Part shown: one piece after another, positions 9,305 to 16,233 of the stretch
How the letters are laid out: every line of letters starts with the position of its first letter
Numbering within the stretch: the stretch's first letter is position 1
DNA from: an uncultured Muribaculaceae bacterium
GTDB taxonomy: Bacteria > Bacteroidota > Bacteroidia > Bacteroidales > Muribaculaceae
Length of the DNA stretch: 64,000 bases
Direction: 5' to 3'
Assembly: GCA_910586595.1 (NCBI GenBank)
Contig: CAJUJB010000007.1
Coordinates: forward strand, 23,810 to 87,809
Position numbers and translations under genes: made by a program
The notes under the pieces: model-generated
Databases searched by the model: none
Told to the model about the DNA's origin: nothing
Seen by the model: only the letters and a program-made list of their open reading frames with translations

Positions 9305-9742
9305 TCAATAATCGTATGCAATTGTATCGGTTACCGCCGGGGCCTTATGGCCTTCATTGATGGCGGTGATCAAGGCGAGGCGTGCCTGGTCTTCGACCGG
9401 TGCCTGACCAAGATACATGATTGTCGAGTCGGCGTTACGGGTCATGGCAGCCTCCAGACTTCGTGCTGCCAGCGCGGTGTTGGCTTCCTCATCGCCGTGG
9501 TTTTCGGCGAGCCGCATGAAGAGTAAGGAGAGACGGCAGAGCTCATTGACATTGAGCTTGCTGAAGCCAGACCCGAGTATCAAGCTGTCGCACAGCTGCT
9601 GCGCGCCGGCATAATGACCGTTGGCGAAGTCAATCTCTGCGTTTTCAAGTGGAGAGCGGCGCGCCCTGTCGGTGTCGCATCCCTGTAAAAGGCATGCGGC
9701 AAGTAGGGCGGCCGAAGAGATAGATATAAGGAATCGTTTCAA
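9305..9742 (-). CDS. Small predicted lipoprotein with helical repeat-like body
   Basis: A 145-residue product. The N-terminus MKRFLISIS...LLQGC is a lipoprotein signal peptide with the acylated cysteine near residue 22. The rest is alpha-helical, alanine- and leucine-rich, reminiscent of TPR units (AEIDFANGHYAGAQQLCDSLI). The best start is TTG at 9742; no ATG occurs in frame nearby, and the signal peptide begins right there. It lies four bases after the preceding 100-residue gene and 12 before the SUI1 gene. No specific function is recognised. Confidence 0.75.
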   Translation of the reverse strand: MKRFLISISSAALLAACLLQGCDTDRARRSPLENAEIDFANGHYAGAQQLCDSLILGSGFSKLNVNELCRLSLLFMRLAENHGDEEANTALAARSLEAAMTRNADSTIMYLGQAPVEDQARLALITAINEGHKAPAVTDTIAYDY

Positions 9743-9746
9743 GGCT

Positions 9747-10049
9747 TTATTCGTTATTGGTCTCGTAAGCAGGCTCGGGGGGAGTCTGGGTAGAGGATTC
9801 CGGTTCGGTTATGACTTCTCTGAGAGATTGTCCACCGGCATTCTGCCAGTCGGCTTCTCCTGGAGCTTGGGCATTTGCCTCATCAATCACATACTGCTGC
9901 TCGACATTGTCGCCGGCAGGTGTGTCGACATGAGTGTTGCGGTCGAACCAACCGATATAGTACAGAGTGGCGACTGCGATGGTGGCCACGATAATTGCTA
10001 TTACAATCCAGACCCAAAGACCTGATGATTTACGCTGGTAGTTTGCCAT
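9747..10049 (-). CDS. Small single-pass membrane protein of unknown function
   Basis: A 100-residue protein with a short basic N-terminus (MANYQRKSS), one strong membrane segment at about residues 11-33 (LWVWIVIAIIVATIAVATLYYIGW), and a hydrophilic Glu/Pro/Gln-rich tail that probably lies outside the inner membrane. I do not recognise a family. It is followed after four bases by the lipoprotein gene, so the two may form an envelope pair. Confidence 0.7.
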   Translation of the reverse strand: MANYQRKSSGLWVWIVIAIIVATIAVATLYYIGWFDRNTHVDTPAGDNVEQQYVIDEANAQAPGEADWQNAGGQSLREVITEPESSTQTPPEPAYETNNE

Positions 10050-10129
10050 AATAGTGACGTGTTTGTTTACCTTAATTTATATTAAAACAAGCCACGCAGC
10101 CATATGGTTCTTCCGGCTGATACTTAGGG

Positions 10130-10615
10130 TCAGAGATTGTTTACTTTTTCGGCGAAATCGTGCATGAGCAGGGCTGTCTGTGCGGCTTCGATGCCTTTGT
10201 GGCCTCCGGTGCCGCCAATGCGGTCGAGTGCCTGCTGCTCGTTGTCGACTGTGAGCACACCGAATATTACAGGGATGTCGCACTCGCTGTTGAGGTGGGT
10301 GATGCCCTGGGTCACGCTCTGGCAGACGTAGTCGAAGTGTGGTGTGCCGCCGCGTATCACGCATCCGAAGACAATGATGACGTTGTAGAGTCCGGTCTCG
10401 ATAAGCTTCGATGCGGCAAAGGTGAGCTCCACTGCACCGGGAACCTCGAAGGTGTCGACGTCAGCATCGGCAAGGCCGGCTTTCTTGAATTCTTCGAGGG
10501 CGCCTGCCATAAGAGGCTCGGTGATATGGCTGTTCCATAGTGTGCGCACGACGGCTACGCGCATGTCGCGGGCTACAGTAATTGGATTGAGGTTGGCGTT
10601 AGATGGCGATGACAT
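10130..10615 (-). CDS. ribH: RibH, 6,7-dimethyl-8-ribityllumazine synthase
   Basis: Joins 5-amino-6-ribitylaminouracil and dihydroxybutanone phosphate in riboflavin synthesis; forms an icosahedral or pentameric shell in the cytoplasm. The 161-residue length is normal. Family motifs are VEVPGAVEL-like (TFEVPGAVELTFAA near residue 60), GCVIRGGTPHFDYVC near 85-100 with the catalytic histidine, IPVIFGVLTVDNEQQALDR near 120, and the C-terminal KGIEAAQTAL. It lies 26 bases after the PfkB-like gene. Confidence 0.97.
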   Translation of the reverse strand: MSSPSNANLNPITVARDMRVAVVRTLWNSHITEPLMAGALEEFKKAGLADADVDTFEVPGAVELTFAASKLIETGLYNVIIVFGCVIRGGTPHFDYVCQSVTQGITHLNSECDIPVIFGVLTVDNEQQALDRIGGTGGHKGIEAAQTALLMHDFAEKVNNL

Positions 10616-10641
10616 ATTGTGCTGTATCTATTTTTTTAGTT

Positions 10642-11553
10642 TTATATTTGCTGCCACTGGTGCGAGAGGGTAGAGGCGGCTTTGTTGGCGCTGAGGGCAG
10701 CGGCTCCGAGGATGGCTTCGCGCAGGTCGGCAGTTGGTTTTTCAAGGGCCTCTGCCGTAAGTTCGCGTTCGGCTATAGCTCCGACCACACCAGCGATTGC
10801 ACCGGAGTTCCACAGCATTGTGCGGCAGGTCGACTCAGGAATTTCCACCGAGCTCATCTCCTTGCCGGAGTAGTAGCTGATGCGGCGGTTGGCGGTGTCT
10901 ACACTCACAAGCGACCGGCAATAGAAGTCGATATGGTCGTGGTATACGCTGTCGGTGTTGTCGATGCCGAAAATAAGGCTGAGGTCGATGTTGCGTGCCA
11001 CCACCACGTTGGCTATCTCAAGGTTTTCAAGTATGGCAGGCATTACGCGTGTGATGCGTGGTTCCTGCTGAGGCAGAAATCCGGGCAGGTATATGAGCAG
11101 AGCCTTCCGCTCGGCGCAGTGAGCCAGGAATCTGGTGAGGCGCGTACGCATACGACGGTCGATGGCATAGAAGCCTCCGAAGAGAATAATGTCGCCTTCA
11201 TCAACACGTGGCCATACAATGTCGAAGCAGTCGTCGGGATAAGCTTCGTAGCGTGTCAGTGAGGTGGGTACTGAGTCGGCATCGGCGGCTGTGAATACAT
11301 TCAATGCGGTGCGACCTTCTGTGAAGCGGTCGAGCGACGAGATATCTACCCCTTTGTTCTGAAGGTGTGTGGCCAGTATGTCGCCGACCGGGTCGGCAGA
11401 AACTTCAGAGGCGATGATTACATTGTACTTCTCGGAGGCGAGGATGGCGGCTGCATTGAGCACCCGCCCACCGGGCATGCTGCCCAGAGGGCGTCCTTCG
11501 GGATCGAGGACAATGTTGAGCGAACATTCGCCGATGCAGATTATTTTTTTCAT
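10642..11553 (-). CDS. PfkB-family sugar kinase-like protein, catalytic Asp apparently missing
   Basis: A 303-residue protein with a ribokinase/PfkB fold: opening strand IICIGECSLNIVLD, the glycine pair GGRVLNAAAILASE near residue 30, and a C-terminal half that ends with helices LGAAALSANKAASTL. In active PfkB kinases the second signature reads TGAGD with the Asp as base; here the aligned stretch is MLWNSGAIAGVVGA, so Ser stands at the Asp position and the anion-hole Gly-Ala-Gly is altered. The start codon overlaps the stop of the upstream SIS gene by four bases (ATGA), so the two are translationally coupled. It may be a degenerate or regulatory kinase; a sugar substrate cannot be named. Confidence 0.82.
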   Translation of the reverse strand: MKKIICIGECSLNIVLDPEGRPLGSMPGGRVLNAAAILASEKYNVIIASEVSADPVGDILATHLQNKGVDISSLDRFTEGRTALNVFTAADADSVPTSLTRYEAYPDDCFDIVWPRVDEGDIILFGGFYAIDRRMRTRLTRFLAHCAERKALLIYLPGFLPQQEPRITRVMPAILENLEIANVVVARNIDLSLIFGIDNTDSVYHDHIDFYCRSLVSVDTANRRISYYSGKEMSSVEIPESTCRTMLWNSGAIAGVVGAIAERELTAEALEKPTADLREAILGAAALSANKAASTLSHQWQQI

Positions 11554-12164
11554 TTTCCGGAATTTTGGGCTCGGGCGGCAGTGCCGAGATACCCGCCGTG
11601 GTGGCGCTTTGCATAGTCGTCGGCGGTGAAGCCTATGCGGCGCATGACGTTCACTACAAGCACGTCGCCGATGACGGTCATCATCGTGGTCGAGGTTGTA
11701 GGAGTGAGGCCGAGCGGGCAGACTTCGGGCGCCTTGGCGGTAAGGAGGGTGATGTCGGCTGCTTTGGCGAGCGGGCTGTCGGGAGCCCCGGTGATCACTA
11801 TGATGGGTATGTCGGAATAGAGGCCGTGAAGGAGCTCTATGAGTTCGATTATTTCTCGTGTCTTGCCACTGTTGGATACCAGAAGGACGATGTCGTCGGG
11901 CTGTACGACTCCGAGATCCCCATGCTGGGCTTCGCTCGGATGCAGGTTGACGGCCGGAGTTCCTGTAGAGGAGAACGTGGTGGCTATGTTCATGGCAATC
12001 TGTCCGGCTTTGCCCATACCGGCTGTGACCAGTTTGCCCTTGCGGTGGTGTACATGCTCCACGATGGCGTCGACGGCTGCATCATATGCGTCGCTGACTG
12101 GTATTGAGAGGATGGCTTCACTTTCGGCGCGTAGTATGTCGCGCATTGATTGTTTAACGTCCAT
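11550..12164 (-). CDS. SIS-domain sugar-phosphate isomerase (KpsF/GutQ/KdsD type, no CBS domains)
   Basis: About 204 residues forming a single SIS domain: LVTAGMGKAGQIAMNIATTF, STGTPAVNLHPSEAQHGDLG, and VLLVSNSGKTREIIELIELL, then CPLGLTPTTSTTMMTVIGD. These match arabinose-5-phosphate isomerases, which make the first Kdo precursor for lipid A, but the paired CBS domains found in KdsD are absent. The ATG at 12164 (MDVKQSMRDILRAESEAI) is the natural start; the frame is open further upstream, but that stretch has no family resemblance and contains the promoter. The gene overlaps the PfkB-like gene by four bases, suggesting sugar-phosphate metabolism. Confidence 0.88.
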   Translation of the reverse strand: MDVKQSMRDILRAESEAILSIPVSDAYDAAVDAIVEHVHHRKGKLVTAGMGKAGQIAMNIATTFSSTGTPAVNLHPSEAQHGDLGVVQPDDIVLLVSNSGKTREIIELIELLHGLYSDIPIIVITGAPDSPLAKAADITLLTAKAPEVCPLGLTPTTSTTMMTVIGDVLVVNVMRRIGFTADDYAKRHHGGYLGTAARAQNSGK

Positions 12165-12191
12165 AAACGTCGGATGGTTGAAAATCGATGA

Positions 12192-12199
12192 CAAAGATA
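12192..12199 (-). promoter_or_regulatory. Promoter -7 box for the SIS-PfkB-ribH unit
   Basis: TATCTTTG on the minus strand, 28 bases upstream of the ATG at 12164, fits TAnnTTTG. This supports the short start for the SIS gene. No -33 TTTG at the right spacing. Confidence 0.55.
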
Positions 12200-12244
12200 G
12201 TGAAAAAATATGAGCTTGGCTGTCGTCACATCTGTTTTTGATTC

Positions 12245-13372
12245 TTATTTCAGCTCGGCAAGAAATGAGAAGTCGCAGCCGGGCTGTGCGAGATCCAGCG
12301 TTCCGTCGCAGAGTCGGCCGTTGAATGCGTGTGCATCGATACGGCCCGACGGGGAGTCTGCGCGGGTCGGCAGGACTCTGAATGTGCCCTTGGCTCCGGG
12401 CTCGACGAAGCGGTTGTAGAATCGTCGGCAGAGATGCCCCATTGTCATGCGGAAGTTGATTTCGACTACCGGCACGAGTGTGTAGGCCGCCGCATCCACA
12501 GCCATCATGTCTACCCCGAGTGGGCCTTCGTATATGCCTCCAGCTATTTTTTCGAGTATGCCGGGTAGACAATCTTTCACGGCAGCGAACTGCGTGTGCT
12601 CGATGTGGCTGCATACAATCTGCTCAAGCTCTTCCTGGGTGGCTAAGGTATTCCCTGCATAGCTGCCGAGCTGTGTGTTGGTGAACACTGAGAGTCCGTC
12701 GAATCTGCAATGACCGCCCTCGATGGTGAAGAGCATTGCGAAGTCGAGCAGTTTGGTGTAACGTGGCTCGGCCATCACCGATGCCTGGCGGTTGAGCATC
12801 CCGCGGAACATACCTCCCTGGGTATTGATGGTGCGTGGATCTGTGGCCACCAGCCCTCTCCCTGACGACGACCATGGGAGCTTGACGACAGTTCCGTTTT
12901 CCTGGCTCATTACGAATTTACGGATGTCGTCTTCTGTATTAAGCTCAACCGCAGGCGGAGCGATATTAAATGGTAATGCTGAGGCTAACTTTTCGGCGAC
13001 CTTGGCGGCGGTGCGTCGGTGCGACAGCTGCCTGAGCGACGCTAAGCCCGAATCTGATGGAAGGACGGAGGCCGGAAATCCCTGGTCGGAAAAAATCTGT
13101 CGCGAGGCTTTGGACCATCCCCATGGCGCGGGTTGTAAATCCGCTGGTTGATGGTTGAACGGGGAGATGCCGGGCGCAAACATAGACTCAATGCTGCGTA
13201 GCCATTCGGCATTAACGCCGTGGGATATGAAGCTGTCGCCAGCCTCTCCGTACCATATCGGCAGAGTGGCACCTGAGCGTCGGAGGCTTACGGCTGCGGG
13301 TGGGGCGGTGTAACGCGCTATATCTCGCGCAAGGGCAAGGTCGTTTTCCGGATAGAAAAGATGGAGCTTCAT
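12245..13372 (-). CDS. ATP-grasp-like protein of unknown substrate
   Basis: About 375 residues. The core resembles the ATP-grasp fold: a basic/glycine loop (VVKLPWSSSGRGL near residue 180) and a late metal-binding strand (PVVEINFRMTMGHLCRRF near 320), where Glu and Asn would hold magnesium. The N-terminus MKLHLFYPENDLALA contains no signal peptide, so it is cytoplasmic. The ATG at 13372 is preferred over one 42 bases upstream, which would run into the end of the preceding gene. It is the third gene of a prmA - outer-membrane protein - ATP-grasp set with gaps of eight bases or less. Peptide or amino-acid ligase activity is typical of the fold; the substrate is unknown. Confidence 0.72.
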   Translation of the reverse strand: MKLHLFYPENDLALARDIARYTAPPAAVSLRRSGATLPIWYGEAGDSFISHGVNAEWLRSIESMFAPGISPFNHQPADLQPAPWGWSKASRQIFSDQGFPASVLPSDSGLASLRQLSHRRTAAKVAEKLASALPFNIAPPAVELNTEDDIRKFVMSQENGTVVKLPWSSSGRGLVATDPRTINTQGGMFRGMLNRQASVMAEPRYTKLLDFAMLFTIEGGHCRFDGLSVFTNTQLGSYAGNTLATQEELEQIVCSHIEHTQFAAVKDCLPGILEKIAGGIYEGPLGVDMMAVDAAAYTLVPVVEINFRMTMGHLCRRFYNRFVEPGAKGTFRVLPTRADSPSGRIDAHAFNGRLCDGTLDLAQPGCDFSFLAELK

Positions 13373-13380
13373 GTCGCCGC

Positions 13381-14037
13381 TCAGAAGGCTACTCCAATCT
13401 TTACAGACGCACAATGCAGGTCTTTGAAGTTGTGCACCATTTCTTCTCCGACTACGCGCCGTCTCTGCATGAAAGTGTAGCCGATGACTATATGCGAGGT
13501 GAATTTTGCACCGGAAGCGAGGCGGAAGCCCGCGCCCGTAAATCCGTATACACCTGTCTGGCTGTGGTTATGCTCAAGATAGTTGAGCGACGCTCCGGCC
13601 TTCACTTCCCAGAAGAAGTTGGTGGGGCGGTTGAGGAAGTTGGTGCGGAAGAGGGCGAACAACGGGTACGACCTACATGAATTTGAAGTCATGATGTCGG
13701 CCTGAACACCGATGCCGAGAAATTTAATCCAGCTGCGGCGCATACCAACGGCAAGGTCGAAGTCTATCGAGCTCATGTCTTGTCCGCTCATGTCGATCGA
13801 TGCTCCGACGTCGGCCCCCCAAGTAAGTTCTATCTTAGGGGCTGGCCCTTTTGCAACCGGACGTTTGATGTATTTCTGCACGGTCTTACGTGTCTGTTTT
13901 TGCTTGGGGCGGGTATACGATTGCTCAATGCGGTCGAGTTCGTGCTCGCCATCGGGAGTGTCGAACGGGGGCACCTGAGCGTATGCCGACGCTATATACA
14001 GCGCGGCAAGGCATATGAATGTGATGATGCGTTTCAT
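13381..14037 (-). CDS. Outer-membrane beta-barrel protein, small
   Basis: About 218 residues. A signal peptide (MKRIITFICLAALYIASAYAQ) is followed by a basic, Pro/Lys/Gln-rich linker to about residue 75 and then by amphipathic beta-strands (IELTWGADVGASIDM, FLGIGVQADIM, FFWEVKAGASLNYL, GAGFRLASGAKF) ending in an aromatic residue (KIGVAF), typical of an eight-stranded barrel recognised by BamA. The ATG at 14037 shares one base with the prmA stop codon (TAATG), so translation is coupled to prmA. The same strand organisation occurs in porin-family OMPs of Bacteroidales; the specific function is unknown. Confidence 0.8.
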   Translation of the reverse strand: MKRIITFICLAALYIASAYAQVPPFDTPDGEHELDRIEQSYTRPKQKQTRKTVQKYIKRPVAKGPAPKIELTWGADVGASIDMSGQDMSSIDFDLAVGMRRSWIKFLGIGVQADIMTSNSCRSYPLFALFRTNFLNRPTNFFWEVKAGASLNYLEHNHSQTGVYGFTGAGFRLASGAKFTSHIVIGYTFMQRRRVVGEEMVHNFKDLHCASVKIGVAF

Positions 14038-14897
14038 TATTTTGTAAATGTCATCGACGACCAATTGTCGTTTTCGGCTACTGATCTGAGGCTTAATCCT
14101 GCGGCTTTGGCAGCTTCGGCAACTACTTCACGGTCGGCAACGTAGAAGCCGCTTACCGTAAGGCGGGCGCCTTGCTTCATGGCCGCGGCGTAGCGCTGGA
14201 TGTCGGCCGTGATGATGTTGCGGTTGATGTTGGCCAGGAAAATATCGGCTTTGGCGTCCATTCCGTCGAGGGCGGATGCGTCGCCCTCGATAACTTCGAT
14301 GCAAGAGTTATCGCCGAGATTCAGCTTCACGTTGTCGACGGCGTTGGCGGCTGCGAACGGGTCAATCTCGATAGCCTTCACCTCTTTTGCGCCGAGCATG
14401 GCGGCGAGAATGGCAAGTATACCGGTGCCGGTGCCCATGTCGATGACAGTGGCGCCGGCTGTGTCGCCACCATCGAGCAGCGAGAGCATCATCAGGGTGG
14501 TGGTGGCGTGGTGGCCTGTGCCAAAGGCCATCCGGGGATCGATTACAATATCATGCTCGGCCGGAGGAACATCGGTGTGGAAACTGCTGTGAACAGCTAC
14601 GCGGCCAGCTACAACTATAGGTTTGAAGTAGTTTTTCTCCCATTCGCTGTTCCAGTCGCGACCTTCGACAAACGATGCCGTATGTGTCACCTCGGCAGGG
14701 ATGGGGAGGGATTCGATGGCTTCAGCTACAGCATCTTCATTGAAGTCGCCAGCTGGCACGTAGGCAGTCATGGCCGATCCGTCGTCAGCCGGCTCGAAAG
14801 ACTCGTAAGACGCCTCGGCGAGGGCATCCGCGAGCAAATCGCAAGCGTCGGTGCTGGCCGGGGAGATGGTGAAATCTACTTTATAATAATCGTTCAT
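14037..14897 (-). CDS. prmA: PrmA, ribosomal protein L11 methyltransferase
   Basis: S-adenosylmethionine-dependent enzyme that trimethylates ribosomal protein L11. The 286-residue length fits. The N-terminal substrate-recognition domain is followed by FVEGRDWNSEWEKNYF, DPRMAFGTGHHATTT near residue 120, the SAM-binding VIDMGTGTGILAILAAMLGA near 150, the acidic EIDPFAAANAVDN, and the catalytic-site ANINRNI. Transcribed first in a unit with an outer-membrane protein and an ATP-grasp-like gene, from a -7 box 26 bases upstream. Confidence 0.95.
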   Translation of the reverse strand: MNDYYKVDFTISPASTDACDLLADALAEASYESFEPADDGSAMTAYVPAGDFNEDAVAEAIESLPIPAEVTHTASFVEGRDWNSEWEKNYFKPIVVAGRVAVHSSFHTDVPPAEHDIVIDPRMAFGTGHHATTTLMMLSLLDGGDTAGATVIDMGTGTGILAILAAMLGAKEVKAIEIDPFAAANAVDNVKLNLGDNSCIEVIEGDASALDGMDAKADIFLANINRNIITADIQRYAAAMKQGARLTVSGFYVADREVVAEAAKAAGLSLRSVAENDNWSSMTFTK

Positions 14898-14922
14898 CGT
14901 CAGTTATGCTCTTAGTTTCTCG

Positions 14923-14930
14923 CAAAGTTA
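14923..14930 (-). promoter_or_regulatory. Promoter -7 box for prmA
   Basis: TAACTTTG on the minus strand 26 bases upstream of the prmA ATG. No -33 TTTG at standard distance; a TTTGC lies about 31 bases further up, too far to count. Confidence 0.55.
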
Positions 14931-15193
14931 CGCATTTTTGCGGGAGCGGTGAAAAAAATTAGCAAATTCCGCTCAGCTCCCGTCATTTTACTTATTGTAT
15001 AATTGGGGTATAAACCGTGTGAGAACGGGGAGTTAAGTTATATGTGGTTAACATTAATTATTTGCGGGGAGAACGTCCGGCCCTACGCCGGAGCCTTGGT
15101 GGAGGCGTGGGGGAAAAATTGGCGTCAGGAAGACGCGGATTGGGTTGATAATGTTTGTTAATCCTGTGAATATGTGCCGGGTTACTTGAGATT

Positions 15194-15218
15194 GGCGTCC
15201 TGGCCGGACGCCTTTTTT
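15194..15218 (+). terminator. Terminator-like hairpin with no gene upstream
   Basis: GGCGTCC, loop TGGCC, GGACGCC, then TTTTTT: a perfect 7-bp stem with a six-T tail in the plus direction. No plus-strand gene precedes it, so it may end a small untranslated transcript or be part of the repeat-derived sequence. Confidence 0.5.
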
Positions 15219-15320
15219 CGGTCTGGTGGTGACAAAGAACAAATAATAATGAATAAAGAATAATATATTGTGAAGCGTGGATTACGAAGACAGCTCCGGC
15301 CGCAAAGACGTCCGGCAGTC

Positions 15321-15590
15321 GTTGTTCATTATTCATTATTAATTGTCCATTGTCCTTGGGGTGTTTTCCGCGCTTTCCGCGTTTTCCACCCTGCGCGGTG
15401 GAAAACAGGAAAGCGGTGAGGTGGCTTCGCGCATTGTTCGTTGTTCGTTGTTCATTATTCGCTGTTCATTATTAATTGTCCATTTTCCTTGGGGTGCTTT
15501 CCGCGCTTTCCGCGTTTTCCACCCTGCGCGATGGAAAACACGGAAAGCGGTGAGGTGGCCTTGCGCATTATTCACTATTCATTGTTCCCT
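15321..15590 (+). repeat. Two tandem copies of a 133-bp intergenic repeat with internal hairpin
   Basis: ATTAATTGTCC begins at 15338 and again at 15471, giving a period of 133 bases. Each copy has a TTCATT/TTATT-rich segment, then a shared GC-rich core (CTTTCCGCGTTTTCCACCCT and GGAAAGCGGTGAGGTGGC). The core can fold on itself: in the second copy CGCTTTCCG pairs with CGGAAAGCG and TTTTCCA with TGGAAAA. Simple TTCATTATT-like runs flank both copies. No transposase gene is present. Confidence 0.8.
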
Positions 15591-15660
15591 GTTCATTATT
15601 CATTGTCTTTACGCTGTAAGAGGGTGAGAAAAAGGGTCTTTATTGCAAAAGTTACGCGAT

Positions 15661-15694
15661 TTTGCGGAAGCTATGAAAAAATTTCGTAATTTTG
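15661..15694 (+). promoter_or_regulatory. Promoter of fur-purA, overlapping a dyad
   Basis: TTTG at 15661-15664 and TAATTTTG at 15687-15694 with 22 bases between, one longer than the usual 19-21. A dyad GCAAAA-N9-TTTTGC spans 15645-15665 and covers the -33 element, so it is a candidate operator for autoregulation by the Fur-family protein. Confidence 0.6.
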
Positions 15695-15723
15695 CCTCCA
15701 CGAAGCCTTACCAGCCCAGCATA

Positions 15724-16233
15724 ATGACAGCCGTCGCTATACCTGCCACCGCCTCAGCGAAGACCTTCGCGGAGTATCTGCAGCGCAGTCGCCGCAGATG
15801 CACCCCGGAGCGATTTATGATACTTGAGGCTGTGGAGACGCTTCAGGGGCACTTTACGGTGAAGGACGTGTGCGCTCGTCTTACCTCAGCCGGCCAGCAT
15901 GTAGCTCCCGCCACCGTCTACAGCACTATTCAATACCTTGTGGAATGCTCGCTTGTGCGCCGCCTGCATATCGATGACGGCGCGGTGCGCTATGAAGTTT
16001 CGCCAACGAGCCACCATCATCTGGTATGTACACGCTGTGGCAAGATCAAAGACGTTCACGACACCACTCTTGAGGAAATACTCCGCGCTCGCCGTTACTC
16101 AGCCTTTACTCCGGCATCGTTCTCGCTGTCGGTGTATGGTGTATGCTCGGCATGCGCCCGTAAAGCCCGGCAGGCCGAGGCCAAAAAACAGAAACAGTCT
16201 AAACCAGTTATATCATCCAAAGCAAAAAAATGA
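15724..16233 (+). CDS. Fur-family metal-responsive transcriptional repressor
   Basis: About 169 residues. N-terminal winged helix (SRRRCTPERFMILEAVETLQGHFTVKDV, HVAPATVYSTIQYLVE), then a dimer/metal domain with HHHLVCTRCGK and VCSACARK: two CxxC pairs that would hold a structural zinc. The C-terminus is a lysine-rich tail (about 20 residues) not seen in classical Fur. The ATG at 15724 is taken because the -7 box ends at 15694; the longer frame from 15643 would start inside the promoter. Stop and purA start overlap (ATGA). Whether the metal is iron, zinc or manganese, or peroxide is sensed (PerR), cannot be decided from sequence. Confidence 0.88.
   Translation: MTAVAIPATASAKTFAEYLQRSRRRCTPERFMILEAVETLQGHFTVKDVCARLTSAGQHVAPATVYSTIQYLVECSLVRRLHIDDGAVRYEVSPTSHHHLVCTRCGKIKDVHDTTLEEILRARRYSAFTPASFSLSVYGVCSACARKARQAEAKKQKQSKPVISSKAKK

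Larger units (their letters stand above)
14931..15640 (+). other. Gene-free intergenic stretch between divergent prmA and fur
   Basis: About 700 bases without a credible gene. Short open frames here encode only low-complexity strings of Asn, Glu, Gln and Arg, which come from TTCATTATT-like simple sequence read backwards. The left half (to about 15240) contains GC-rich hairpins; the right half holds two copies of a 133-base repeat (see separate entry). Confidence 0.7.

Noticed and set aside
12165..12614. Extension of the SIS gene by 150 codons upstream
   Set aside because: The extension is basic and lacks any family resemblance, overlaps the ATP-grasp-like gene read in its true frame, and contains the -7 box at 12192-12199.
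15321..15590. CRISPR array
   Set aside because: Only two units, the repeat is 133 bases with no unique spacers, and no cas genes are near.
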